In this document: piece after piece, positions 25,741 through 34,894 of the stretch
How positions within the stretch are numbered: position 1 is the first letter of the stretch
Layout of the letters: the number at the start of each line of letters is the position of its first letter
Assembly (NCBI GenBank): GCA_016218085.1
Contig: JACREY010000008.1
Location: 62,001 to 126,000 of the forward strand
Direction of reading: 5' to 3'
Length of the DNA stretch: 64,000 nucleotides
From: Ignavibacteriota bacterium
GTDB taxonomy: Bacteria; Bacteroidota; Ignavibacteria; Tepidaquicellales; Tepidaquicellaceae
Notes under the pieces: model-generated
Seen by the model: the letters and a program-made list of their open reading frames with translations, nothing else
Told to the model about the DNA's origin: nothing
The model's database searches: none
Position numbers and translations under genes: made by a program

Positions 25741-26328
25741 ATGAACGTACCAAACGTTTTATCTGTAATCAGAATATTGCTTTCGCCCGTATTCCTGTTT
25801 CTGTTTCTTACGGGTGATATGGTATTGCAGCGGGTCTCACTCGTAATATTCTTTATTGCCGTTTTAACGGACTGGTACGACGGTTGGTACGCAAGAAAAT
25901 ACAAATCAATTACCAAAACGGGTATATTTCTCGATCCTCTCGCTGATAAAATCCTGACTACGTTTGCATTCATACTGTTCTATATAAAAGGAATGCTTCC
26001 GTTGTGGATGCTTATAATTATAGCTGTCAGGGATATTGCAATTACTCTTCTAAGGTCCTATGACGAAAATAAAGGACTGACTATCAAAACTTCGAAGATA
26101 GCTAAGGTTAAAACATTTTTGCAAATGACTTATATCTTTTTTATTCTTGCCCTGTTCATACTCCCGTCTTATAACATCAGCGATGTAGTAAAAAACAATA
26201 TCGGCGAATTCCTTTTTAATTCCGGATTTAATTATATTCTGATGCTTATTGTTACACTGGTCACACTTTATACAGGGATATCATATTTCTTCGAAAAAAG
26301 GCATTACGCAAAAAATGAGATTGATTAA
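25741..26328 (+). CDS. pgsA: CDP-diacylglycerol-glycerol-3-phosphate 3-phosphatidyltransferase
   Basis: 195 residues with about four membrane helices. The CDP-alcohol phosphotransferase motif is present as DWYDGWYARKYKSITKTGIFLDPLADKI (D-x2-D-G-x2-A-R-x8-G-x3-D-x3-D). It makes phosphatidylglycerol phosphate from CDP-diacylglycerol at the inner membrane. The next gene, pgpA, encodes the following step and overlaps it by 14 bp, which strongly supports the assignment. Confidence 0.93.
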   Translation: MNVPNVLSVIRILLSPVFLFLFLTGDMVLQRVSLVIFFIAVLTDWYDGWYARKYKSITKTGIFLDPLADKILTTFAFILFYIKGMLPLWMLIIIAVRDIAITLLRSYDENKGLTIKTSKIAKVKTFLQMTYIFFILALFILPSYNISDVVKNNIGEFLFNSGFNYILMLIVTLVTLYTGISYFFEKRHYAKNEID

Positions 26329-26824
26329 GAGAAAAGAAATAATACATCCGGGCTACAAGGCAGGTTTTATACCAACAATAATTACGAGCGGTTTTTATAC
26401 GGGCTTTTTCCCCGTTGCAAGTGGTACATTCGGAAGCGCAGCTGCGCTTCTTTTTTTTCTGATACCCGGCTTTTCGGATATTTATGTACTTTCCGGCTCG
26501 ATTGCTGCTGCACTTCTTGCCGGTACATTTTTATCCGGTAAAATGATAAAAAGATACGGAAACGACCCCTCTGTTGTTGTACTGGATGAATTTGCGGGTA
26601 TGTGGCTTACGATTCTGATTTCAGGATTCTATTTTTACAGTTTCCTTTCTTTTGCGGTTGGATTTATTATGTTCAGGCTTTTTGACATTGCAAAAATTTT
26701 CCCTGCTTCGTATTTCGATAAAATTAAAAACGGATTCGGTATCATGATGGATGATGTAATCGCAGGGATATATGGTGGCGTTTTTACAATTATTATTCTA
26801 AAGCTTATAGATTACATAAGATAA
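26315..26824 (+). CDS. pgpA: Phosphatidylglycerophosphatase A
   Basis: 169 residues from the ATG at 26315 (MRLIKRKEII); an upstream ATG at 26249 would overlap pgsA far more and adds unconserved residues. PgpA marks are SGFYTGFFPVASGTFGSAAAL, VVLDEFAGMWLT and FRLFDIAKIFPASYFD. It dephosphorylates phosphatidylglycerol phosphate to phosphatidylglycerol and is membrane-embedded. The overlap with pgsA and direct abutment to cinA indicate coupling. Confidence 0.92.
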   Translation: MRLIKRKEIIHPGYKAGFIPTIITSGFYTGFFPVASGTFGSAAALLFFLIPGFSDIYVLSGSIAAALLAGTFLSGKMIKRYGNDPSVVVLDEFAGMWLTILISGFYFYSFLSFAVGFIMFRLFDIAKIFPASYFDKIKNGFGIMMDDVIAGIYGGVFTIIILKLIDYIR

Positions 26825-28069
26825 ATGCTCGTATCAAAAATAATATCCGTCGGTGATGAAATTCTGATTGGACAGATAGTCAACTCAAATGCTTCTTATA
26901 TCGGGGAGAAACTTTACTCAATCGGAATCCCGGTAAAAAAAATTGTCACGATCGGTGATACCAAAGAGGCGCTCCTGGAAGAACTCGATGACTCGATTCT
27001 TAGTTTTGATGTAACCGTTATTACGGGCGGACTCGGACCGACTCACGATGATATTACAAAACCCGTAATCACGGAGTTTTTTAATGAAGAACTTGTAACT
27101 GACGAAAAAATTCTGGAACATGTAAAAGGTATCTTTCGTAGTAGAAATATAAGGATGCCGGAAGTTAATTTCGAACAGGCAAAGGTTCCGGCGAATTGCA
27201 GGGTGATTTTTAACCACGGTGGTACGGCACCCGGAATGTGGATGGAGAAAAACAACAAAGTTGTAATATGCCTCCCCGGTGTTCCGTTTGAAATGAAGGA
27301 TATGATTGACAGGTATGTACTGAAAATGCTTCAGGAAAAATTCGTAAGTAATGTGAATTATTTCCTTAAATCGAAAACCCTGCTTACAACCGGTATCGGT
27401 GAATCGCATTTATCCGAAATGATAGGAAATGTAGAGGATATTATAGAAGAAAATAAGCTGGCATTTTTACCTTCTATGTATGGTGTGCGAATGAGGATAG
27501 ATGTTAAAGGTGCAGATGAAAAAAATGCAGATGATAAAATTTTCAAAATCGAAAATGAAATCAGGAAGAAAGTAGGTCAATATATATTCGGAGTTAATGA
27601 TGATTTACTTGAAAAAGAAGTCGGAAAAATGCTGGAAGAAAGAAATCTGACCCTTGCAGTCGCAGAATCCTGCACGGGAGGACTCATTTCTTCAAAAATA
27701 ACCGATATTAGCGGCAGTTCAAAATATTTTTTTGGTGGCGTTTGTACGTATTCAAATAATTCAAAATTTTATATATTAGATGTTAAGTCAGGTACCCTGG
27801 AAAACCATGGTGCGGTTAGTGAGGAAACTGCAATGGAAATGGCAGAAAACGTGAGGAAGAAATTTAATGCGGATTTTGGACTTTCCACTACAGGCATAGC
27901 CGGACCTTCAGGCGGAACCGAAACTAAACCGGTAGGTTTGGTCTGGATAGGTTTTTCGTCAAAGGAAAAAACTTTTGCGAAAAAATATTTGTTTGGTAAT
28001 AACAGGGAAAGGACTAAGTTAAGAGCTGCTTATGCGGCGCTTGACTTGCTTAAGAAAAATTTAAAGTAA
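26825..28069 (+). CDS. cinA: CinA-family protein (NMN deamidase / ADP-ribose pyrophosphatase-like)
   Basis: 414 residues, the standard two-domain length. The N-terminal MoCF/COG1058 domain has ISVGDEILIGQIVNSNASYI and TGGLGPTHDDITKPV; the C-terminal PncC domain has LAVAESCTGGLISSKITD and FGLSTTGIAGPSGGTETKPVG. CinA proteins salvage pyridine nucleotides. It ends the ten-gene run that starts with the PASTA gene; the next gene begins 30 bp later and is a T9SS substrate with a separate role. Confidence 0.95.
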   Translation: MLVSKIISVGDEILIGQIVNSNASYIGEKLYSIGIPVKKIVTIGDTKEALLEELDDSILSFDVTVITGGLGPTHDDITKPVITEFFNEELVTDEKILEHVKGIFRSRNIRMPEVNFEQAKVPANCRVIFNHGGTAPGMWMEKNNKVVICLPGVPFEMKDMIDRYVLKMLQEKFVSNVNYFLKSKTLLTTGIGESHLSEMIGNVEDIIEENKLAFLPSMYGVRMRIDVKGADEKNADDKIFKIENEIRKKVGQYIFGVNDDLLEKEVGKMLEERNLTLAVAESCTGGLISSKITDISGSSKYFFGGVCTYSNNSKFYILDVKSGTLENHGAVSEETAMEMAENVRKKFNADFGLSTTGIAGPSGGTETKPVGLVWIGFSSKEKTFAKKYLFGNNRERTKLRAAYAALDLLKKNLK

Positions 28070-28099
28070 TATTTTTCTATAAACAAAAACAATAAAACT

Positions 28100-30103
28100 A
28101 TGCAATCTTCTTTTTCTTTCAAGAAATTGTTAGGCTTGGGTTTTGGCGTACTCGCAATTCTTGCTTTTTCTTTCAGCGTTATGGCGCAGTATGATGACCC
28201 GAACTCTGACAGAATCCCCTGGGCTAATATTAAAAATCCTCCGCCCAGATTAATATCACCTGATGCTGTAATTACAGTTGGTGATTATGATAACTTCAAC
28301 CTCGGAACTGATTTTGCCGAAGTTCATATCTCGGTAAATCCGATGAACCCCGCTAACTTTTCAGCAGCGTGGAATGATTTATCTTATGGCAACAGTTCAC
28401 GCTATACAATCAACGGTTATGACTGGTTCCTTAGCAATCCTTCCTGGGGTGCTACAATGAATGGTGACCCGGTAACAGGTTTCGACAGCGTCGGAAACTG
28501 CTTCCAGGATAACATGTATGGCAGTGTATTAGGTACAAGACTTGCTAAATCGACTAACGGTGGTGCAAACTGGATTAGTATCATTAATTTCAACACAGGT
28601 AATGACAAAAACTGGATTGCCTGCGACCAGACAAACGGACCATACAAAAACTACATTTATGGCGTAATGACACCGGGGAACATCAAAAGAAGCACGGACG
28701 GCGGTGCTACCATGACTCAGGTATATTCTGCTTCCAATACATATCCCGGAATGATGGTTTGCGTAGGTCCCAATATGAATACAAACACTTCAGGCGGATG
28801 TGTTTATGTTGTTACAAATACAGGTTCAACCGCATATTCGTACAACTACAATTTTTACTGCTCAACAGACGGCGGAACAAACTGGTCTTTGAAATCCAGC
28901 CAGGCATTTCCCGGATACGTAGGTACCTGGACAGGCTCAAGACACGCAATCAACGGTCAGGTCAGAACAAGACCTTATCCTATGATAACTGCCGATAACA
29001 GCTTCGGTCCTTACAGAGGAAGATTATATCTTGTTTATGCAAAAAACACTCCTAATGTAAGTGGAAACAAACCTGATATCTATCTCCATTATTCTACAGA
29101 TCAGGGTGCTTCATGGTCAGCTCCTGTCATTGTTAATGATGACCCGAGTTCAGGAAGCAACAACCAGTTTTTCCCGTCAACCTGGTGTGATAAGGAAACC
29201 GGAAAACTCTATATCACCTGGTCTGATACAAGAAACTGCCCTACAGCGGACAGCAGTGAAATTTATGCAACGTATTCCACAAATGGCGGAGCATCATTTG
29301 CTGCAAACCAGAAAATCTCGAATCAGAAAATGAGAATCTACTGCCCGACTTGTGGCGGCGGCGGCTCACCCGTTTACCAGGGAGACTATAACTACATCGG
29401 CTCGAATAAAAAATGTGCTATACTTGCCTGGACAGATTTCAGGTCAGGAACTTTCGGAAGCTATGTGGGCTACTTCCCGGATTTCGGAATGAGACTATTC
29501 CCTACATCAGACAGTATCAGGTCAACCGGCGGTGATGTTACAATTCAGATGCAGGTACCAAGCGTTAAGCTATATACCGATACGGTTGTTGTTACTTCGG
29601 TAATAACTCCTACTCCGGCAGCAGGAACCTTGACTATTACTTATCCGAGTACAAACAAGTTATCGACATTCCCGGGTAATGTACCTGTTAGAATTCAGGC
29701 AGCCGGCGGCGTAACTGCAGGCACATATACACTTACAGTAACGGCAAAAGGTCCCAACGGCACACCCGTTCACGTCAGAACCGCAACTATATATGTCGGT
29801 TCTGCAGTAAGTGGCGTTGGAAACAATGTAGAAATATTGAATAAATACGAACTCTACCAGAATTATCCGAATCCTTTCAACCCGTCAACAAAAATCGAGT
29901 ATAACCTTCCGAAAATCAGCAAGGTTAAACTTACTGTTTATGACGTCGTTGGCAAGGAAGTGACAGCAGTCAATTACGGAATTCAGCAGGCTGGTAAGCA
30001 GTCTGTGGAATTCAATGCAGGCTCTTTAAGCTCGGGCGTTTACTTCTATAAAATAGAAGCAGGCAGCTTTACCGATACAAAGAAAATGTTCCTGTTGAAA
30101 TAA
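28100..30103 (+). CDS. Secreted BNR/Asp-box protein with T9SS sorting domain
   Basis: 667 residues. A signal peptide (residues about 1-29, ending VMAQ) is followed by a sialidase-type beta-propeller with Asp boxes: KSTNGGANWISI, RSTDGGATMTQV, CSTDGGTNWSLK, YSTDQGASWSAP and YSTNGGASFAAN. A beta-sandwich (about 490-570) leads to a C-terminal type A sorting domain, YQNYPNPFNPSTKIEYN to TDTKKMFLLK. It is exported by the Sec and type IX systems and probably anchored at the surface. Asp boxes alone do not show sialidase activity, and I see no clear catalytic Arg triad. A GC-rich hairpin follows at 30126. Confidence 0.85.
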   Translation: MQSSFSFKKLLGLGFGVLAILAFSFSVMAQYDDPNSDRIPWANIKNPPPRLISPDAVITVGDYDNFNLGTDFAEVHISVNPMNPANFSAAWNDLSYGNSSRYTINGYDWFLSNPSWGATMNGDPVTGFDSVGNCFQDNMYGSVLGTRLAKSTNGGANWISIINFNTGNDKNWIACDQTNGPYKNYIYGVMTPGNIKRSTDGGATMTQVYSASNTYPGMMVCVGPNMNTNTSGGCVYVVTNTGSTAYSYNYNFYCSTDGGTNWSLKSSQAFPGYVGTWTGSRHAINGQVRTRPYPMITADNSFGPYRGRLYLVYAKNTPNVSGNKPDIYLHYSTDQGASWSAPVIVNDDPSSGSNNQFFPSTWCDKETGKLYITWSDTRNCPTADSSEIYATYSTNGGASFAANQKISNQKMRIYCPTCGGGGSPVYQGDYNYIGSNKKCAILAWTDFRSGTFGSYVGYFPDFGMRLFPTSDSIRSTGGDVTIQMQVPSVKLYTDTVVVTSVITPTPAAGTLTITYPSTNKLSTFPGNVPVRIQAAGGVTAGTYTLTVTAKGPNGTPVHVRTATIYVGSAVSGVGNNVEILNKYELYQNYPNPFNPSTKIEYNLPKISKVKLTVYDVVGKEVTAVNYGIQQAGKQSVEFNAGSLSSGVYFYKIEAGSFTDTKKMFLLK

Positions 30104-30125
30104 TTCTCATGTAAATCATATTATA

Positions 30126-30163
30126 AAAAAAGATTCCATCTCTTGAGGGATGGAATCTTTTTT
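30126..30163. terminator. Bidirectional intrinsic terminator
   Basis: AAAAAAGATTCCATC (30126-30140) and GATGGAATCTTTTTT (30149-30163) pair perfectly over 15 bp. It lies between the convergent BNR gene and the minus-strand rRNA methyltransferase gene and fits termination in both directions. Confidence 0.9.
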
Positions 30164-30178
30164 ATTGCCAGAAAATTT

Positions 30179-30946
30179 TTAATTTGTGCCTTTTATGATT
30201 TCGTGTAATATTATCGCAGCTGATGACGCCACGTTCAGAGACTCGCATTTCGTGTAAGAGTCAATTTTGATTTTTTCAAACTCAGGGATTTCCTTAATTC
30301 CCTTCGAAATTCCGTTTGCCTCGTTTCCAAAGACAATAACATATTTTTTATCTTTTCCGAATGTCGTATTGCTGATTGAGTTTATTGCCGATAAATCTGT
30401 CAGCAAAACTGTATATCCTTCATTTGATTTTCCGATAAGTTCCTCTTTAAGGTTTACTTTTTCCTTTATAAGAAGGTTGAAAACCGCTCCCTGGGATGCC
30501 CGGATAACTTTTGAATTGAATACTTCAACCGAGTCCCTGCCTGTTATCACATTTTCAATTCCGAACCACCAGCAGGTTCTTAATATCGTTCCCAGGTTAC
30601 CGGGGTCATTTATGTTGTCAAGTGCGCAAATAATTTTTCCTTCGTGATGGGGGAGATTGTCTGCTTTTCCCGTGACTGCAATTATTCCCTGCGGATTTTC
30701 AGTTTCGGAAATTTTATTGAAATCCTTCGGAGATAAATATTCGCTTTCTATGTGCCTGAGCCTTCCCAGCAGTCTTTCATCCTTGAAATCAGTTCTGAGT
30801 ATTATTTTAATAATATTCCTCTTGTAATATTTCGACTTGTTGCATTCATCAATAAGGTGAGCGCCTTCTATCAGAAACTGCCCGCTCTCATCACGGAATT
30901 TTTTCTGCTTCAGCTTTGCAATATTTTTCAGTTCTTCATTATTCAA
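30179..30946 (-). CDS. TrmH-family RNA 2'-O-methyltransferase
   Basis: 255 residues. An N-terminal L30e-like substrate domain (KLKQKKFRDESGQFLIEGAHLIDE) precedes the SPOUT domain: LDNINDPGNLGTILRTCWWFG, VFGNEANGISKGI and IDSYTKCESLNVASSAAI. The N-terminal layout is that of the YsgA/RlmB-related group, different from the gene at 8922. The exact methylated nucleotide cannot be assigned. It shares a direction with the upstream QueD gene, which ends 2 bp before its start. Confidence 0.87.
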   Translation of the reverse strand: MNNEELKNIAKLKQKKFRDESGQFLIEGAHLIDECNKSKYYKRNIIKIILRTDFKDERLLGRLRHIESEYLSPKDFNKISETENPQGIIAVTGKADNLPHHEGKIICALDNINDPGNLGTILRTCWWFGIENVITGRDSVEVFNSKVIRASQGAVFNLLIKEKVNLKEELIGKSNEGYTVLLTDLSAINSISNTTFGKDKKYVIVFGNEANGISKGIKEIPEFEKIKIDSYTKCESLNVASSAAIILHEIIKGTN

Positions 30947-30948
30947 AT

Positions 30949-31350
30949 TCAGTCCCTGTATTCTATTATGTTTTTCTCGGTTTCGTAAATTTTTACAGAA
31001 TATAATCTTGCGTTTTTTGTCTTGAGTTTGGGATTCAGGATTTTCCAGAATATACCTGCCATGTTTTCCGTCGTAGGATTTATACCTTTGAACATTTCCA
31101 CTTCATTCAGGTATTTATGGTCAACCTTCTGAAGTATTTCCTTCGAAATTATCCTGCTGAGCTTTTTCAGGTCGAATACATATCCGCTGTTTTGCTCAGG
31201 TTCCCCGCACAACGTTACTTCAAGGTAGTAGTTATGACCGTGAAATTCGTTGCACTTTCCGAATATCGCTTCGTTTTCCTTTTTGCCTATTTTCGGATTG
31301 TTAAGCCTGTGCGAAGCCGAAAAATGCTCCTTCCTTGTTATATATATCAT
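30949..31350 (-). CDS. queD: 6-carboxytetrahydropterin synthase / PTPS-family protein
   Basis: 133 residues. Zinc ligands are His14 (FSASHRL), His37 and His39 (NEFHGHNY), with the catalytic Cys33 four residues upstream and DHKYLNE carrying the Asp-His pair. PTPS-family enzymes act on dihydroneopterin triphosphate; in bacteria QueD makes 6-carboxytetrahydropterin for queuosine. No other que gene is present here, so the pathway role is inferred. The 2-bp gap to the downstream methyltransferase gene suggests one tRNA/rRNA-modification transcript. Confidence 0.87.
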   Translation of the reverse strand: MIYITRKEHFSASHRLNNPKIGKKENEAIFGKCNEFHGHNYYLEVTLCGEPEQNSGYVFDLKKLSRIISKEILQKVDHKYLNEVEMFKGINPTTENMAGIFWKILNPKLKTKNARLYSVKIYETEKNIIEYRD

Positions 31351-31500
31351 AAAACGACTGATTTTAGCATTATTTTATTATAAAATATGCAAAATGACTT
31401 TCAAAAATAAGATAAAAATATAATATTTATTTTCCGGTAAAAACTGAAACTATTTTTTCTTAAATTCGTCAAAATAATTAATTGTATTAATATAATAAAA

Positions 31501-32844
31501 ATGAAAAAATTAATTTCCGTTATTCTGTTAATATTGATATATGGCGGCACTGTGTTTTCTCAGGAATCGATTGACTTAAAAAAAGCCATCTCCATCGCGA
31601 TTGAAAAAAACCCTTCCATTTCCACTATACAGAATAATCTGGCAATACAAAAGTTAAATATAAGTTCAGTCAGGGGTAATCTGTACCCGACTCTTGCACT
31701 GTCTGGAAGCTGGAGCAGGAATAACAGCTATTCTTCAGGCGGTACCCAGCTCATTAACGGAATACCCGTATTCATTCCGGACCAGAATACCTGGCAGAGT
31801 AATTTTAATCTCGGACTGAATTCTCAGGTGACCTTGTTCAACGGCTTTGCAAATTACCAGAGCATTGAACTCGAAAATCAGAATGAAGCAGGATTAAAGC
31901 TTCTCCTGGAAAAAACCAAAACCGATATCGTGCTAAATGTATATCAGAAGTTTTTCGATGCCGTGAAAAAGGAAAAAATTGTGCAGACATACAGGGCTAA
32001 CCTGAAAAACTCGACTGACCAGCTTGAAAAAATTAAGGAATATGTAAATGTAGGAAAGAAGACAGTTTCCGAAATCTACAAGCAGGATGTTCAGGTGGCG
32101 CAGAATGAACTTCTGCTGGAGCAGTCTCTGAATGATTTTGCAAAATCGAAAGTGGATTTGCTCTATGCAATGAATGATGACCTTGATAAGAATTTTGCGG
32201 TTGATGCCGGGGATATTAATGCCGATCTGACTGTTGCACAGCTGAAATCCATTCTCGATAAATCTACTAACATTAATGAACTTGTTAAGAATGCAGTGGC
32301 GGGAAGATATGATTATAAAAGCGCAATGCAGGATATAAGAATCAACCAGACAAAACTGAGCCTTGCAGTCAAAAATCTCTGGTTCCCGAGTATTTCAGCT
32401 TTCGGAAGCTATAATCTTACAGGTAAAGAAATAAGAAACATTGCCGACTCAAGGTCCTTTTCGGTTGGCTTATCTTTAAGCTATTACATTTTTCAGGGGA
32501 ATAAATATGATATTAGCAGGCAGATTGCCGAAGTGAATATTAAACAGAAATCAGAAGACATTGTAAAGCTCGAACAGCAGATAAAAAGCGATTTGAAAAA
32601 AGCCATTCTCGACCTCGAAACTTCATACAAGCAGATTGAAATACTCGACAGGAATATAAAATCTGCAGAGCAGGATAAAATCCTCTCGGAAGAAAATTTC
32701 AGAATCGGATACGGTACGCTGCTGGACGTGCAGACGGCTGCTACAAGTTTAAATAACCTTTTAATTAACAGGATTAATTCAATCTATAATTTTCTGTTTG
32801 CCAAAAAGCAGATAGATTATTTATCGGGACAATTAAATTATTAA
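31501..32844 (+). CDS. TolC-family outer-membrane efflux channel
   Basis: 447 residues with a cleavable signal (about residues 1-20, ending VFSQ). Two OEP repeats each with long coiled coils are visible: KAISIAIEKNPSISTIQNN at the start and AEQDKILSEENFRIGYGTLLDVQTAATSLN near the end, the classic TolC pattern. It forms the outer-membrane duct for the adaptor and ABC transporter encoded directly downstream. It is the first gene of the five-gene operon to 37372. No SD precedes the start. Confidence 0.92.
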   Translation: MKKLISVILLILIYGGTVFSQESIDLKKAISIAIEKNPSISTIQNNLAIQKLNISSVRGNLYPTLALSGSWSRNNSYSSGGTQLINGIPVFIPDQNTWQSNFNLGLNSQVTLFNGFANYQSIELENQNEAGLKLLLEKTKTDIVLNVYQKFFDAVKKEKIVQTYRANLKNSTDQLEKIKEYVNVGKKTVSEIYKQDVQVAQNELLLEQSLNDFAKSKVDLLYAMNDDLDKNFAVDAGDINADLTVAQLKSILDKSTNINELVKNAVAGRYDYKSAMQDIRINQTKLSLAVKNLWFPSISAFGSYNLTGKEIRNIADSRSFSVGLSLSYYIFQGNKYDISRQIAEVNIKQKSEDIVKLEQQIKSDLKKAILDLETSYKQIEILDRNIKSAEQDKILSEENFRIGYGTLLDVQTAATSLNNLLINRINSIYNFLFAKKQIDYLSGQLNY

Positions 32845-32857
32845 AATCTTAAATTAT

Positions 32858-34204
32858 ATGTCAGAAGAACAAGCTTTACCCAAACCGGTTGTTTCAAATA
32901 ACAAGAAAAAGAAAGCAAGAAAGAAAAAAATACTGTGGATAATTATTATTGCAGTAGTGCTCTTGATTGTAATTTCGGTTGTGGTCTCAAGCAAAAAAGA
33001 AAAACTGATAGAAGTGCAGACCGAAAAAATCGGAAGAAGGAATATTACCCAGGTTGTAACGGCTACGGGAAAAATTCAATCGGAAACTAAAGTAAATATC
33101 AGCGCCGAGGTGAGCGGCGAAATAGTCGAGCTTCCGTTTAAGGAAGGGGACGAAGTGAAAAAAGGCGACCTGCTTGTGAAGATTAAACCCGATGCTTATT
33201 ACCCCCAGTTAAAACAAAATTACGCTGCTATTAAAGTGCAGGAAAGCAACATAAAAACACAGGAAGTCAACCTCAGAAAATTTCAGCTTGAACTGAACAG
33301 AATTAAAGAACTTTATAATAAAGGCCTCGCATCTTCCAGCGACCTGGAAACAGCACAGGCTAACGTCGATGGAACTCTTGCACAGATGAATACTATCAGG
33401 GCGCAGATAAACCAGCAGAAAGCCTCGCTTTCTTCCGTCGAATATGATATATCAAAAACCACTATTTATGCTCCTATGTCAGGAACAGTTACCCAGCTAA
33501 ATAATGAAAAAGGGGAAAAAGTTTTAGGTACAAGCTTCAACCTCGGTAGCCAGATAATGACTATATCCGACCTTTCAAAGATGGAAGCCCAGGTGGAAGT
33601 CGGTGAAACGGATGTGACTTTGATAAACATAGGGGATACCGCAAGAATTCAGGTAGACGCTTTTCCGAACAGGGTTTTCAAAGGAGTGGTTTATGAAATT
33701 GCTAATACTGCAAAATCAAAAAGCGCGGGAACACAGGAAGAAGTTGTGAACTTTATCGTGAAAATAAGGATTCAAAACGAGGAATTCGAATTAAGACCCG
33801 GAATGAGCTGCTCAGTGGATATTGAAGTGGAAAAGAAAGATAACGTGCTCGCAGTTCCGATTCAGTGCGTTACAACACGTGATGACGACAGCACAAGCAT
33901 GAAGAAATTGGAACAGGAAAATAAAGATACACCTGAAAACCTATCTAACACTAAAGAAAATAAAGTTCTGAAAAAAATAAAACCAAAGGAAGTTGTGTTT
34001 ATCGTGGAAAACGGCGTAACAAAGAAAAAGGAAGTTAAAACGGGAATAAGCGACGATACTTATATCGAAATTACTGAAGGGCTGACCGAAGACCTTGAAG
34101 TGGTAAAAGGAAGCTTTAAAGCAATAAATAAAGAACTGGAAGATAATTCTAAAGTGAAAGTTGATAACGAGAAAAAGAAAAGAACATCAAAAGACAAAGA
34201 ATAA
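32858..34204 (+). CDS. MacA/HlyD-type periplasmic adaptor
   Basis: 448 residues. A Lys-rich cytoplasmic start and one membrane helix (about residues 27-44) are followed by the adaptor: [22 protein letters not shown] (lipoyl half), a coiled coil with [21 protein letters not shown], the second lipoyl half and the beta-barrel domain, [18 protein letters not shown] charged insertion (residues about 345-375) and a Lys-rich tail are unusual. It bridges the inner-membrane MacB-like permeases to the TolC channel. It lies 13 bp after the TolC gene and its stop overlaps the ATPase start. Confidence 0.92.
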   Translation: MSEEQALPKPVVSNNKKKKARKKKILWIIIIAVVLLIVISVVVSSKKEKLIEVQTEKIGRRNITQVVTATGKIQSETKVNISAEVSGEIVELPFKEGDEVKKGDLLVKIKPDAYYPQLKQNYAAIKVQESNIKTQEVNLRKFQLELNRIKELYNKGLASSSDLETAQANVDGTLAQMNTIRAQINQQKASLSSVEYDISKTTIYAPMSGTVTQLNNEKGEKVLGTSFNLGSQIMTISDLSKMEAQVEVGETDVTLINIGDTARIQVDAFPNRVFKGVVYEIANTAKSKSAGTQEEVVNFIVKIRIQNEEFELRPGMSCSVDIEVEKKDNVLAVPIQCVTTRDDDSTSMKKLEQENKDTPENLSNTKENKVLKKIKPKEVVFIVENGVTKKKEVKTGISDDTYIEITEGLTEDLEVVKGSFKAINKELEDNSKVKVDNEKKKRTSKDKE

Positions 34205-34890
34205 TGAGCAACCTAATTGAAATTAAACAGATTACGAAACTTTATGAGATGGGTGACGAAAAACTTTATGCGCTAAGGGGAGTTGATCTGGCAATTCAGA
34301 AAAATGAATATGTCGCAATTATGGGTCCATCCGGCTCGGGTAAGTCCACCCTGATGAATATTATCGGCTGCCTCGATACACCTACTTCAGGAGATTATAT
34401 TTTGAACGGAAAAGATGTACACGAAATGAATGATGATGAGCTTGCTGAAATCAGGAACAGGGAAATCGGGTTTGTCTTCCAGACGTTCAATCTCCTGCCG
34501 AGAAGCAATGCTCTGCATAATGTGGAACTGCCGCTTATTTATTCGGGCGTATCGAGACAGGAACGGCTTAAAAGGGCTGAAGATGCGCTTATTAACGTCG
34601 GACTTTCAGACAGAATGACTCACAAGCCGAATGAGCTGTCAGGCGGGCAAAGACAGAGAGTAGCAGTTGCCAGGGCACTGATAAATAATCCCTCGATAAT
34701 ACTTGCAGATGAACCTACGGGTAATCTTGATACAAAAACAGGTGAAGAAATTATGGGGCTTCTCAGGGACCTAAATGAAAAAGGGAATACGATTATCATT
34801 GTTACTCACGAAGAAGATGTAGCCAAACACGCAAAACGAATAATCAAGATTAGGGATGGAATGATTGAATCAGATAAAATGAAAATGTAA
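34204..34890 (+). CDS. MacB/LolD-type ABC transporter ATPase
   Basis: 228 residues. All ABC motifs are present: Walker [10 protein letters not shown], signature [15 protein letters not shown], Walker [13 protein letters not shown] and the switch His in IIIVTHE. It powers the two adjacent permeases. In E. coli MacB the ATPase is fused to its membrane domain; here they are separate genes. The start overlaps the adaptor stop by one base. Substrates of MacB-type pumps include macrolides, lipopeptides and siderophores, so the cargo is unknown. Confidence 0.95.
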   Translation: MSNLIEIKQITKLYEMGDEKLYALRGVDLAIQKNEYVAIMGPSGSGKSTLMNIIGCLDTPTSGDYILNGKDVHEMNDDELAEIRNREIGFVFQTFNLLPRSNALHNVELPLIYSGVSRQERLKRAEDALINVGLSDRMTHKPNELSGGQRQRVAVARALINNPSIILADEPTGNLDTKTGEEIMGLLRDLNEKGNTIIIVTHEEDVAKHAKRIIKIRDGMIESDKMKM

Positions 34891-34894
34891 CCGG

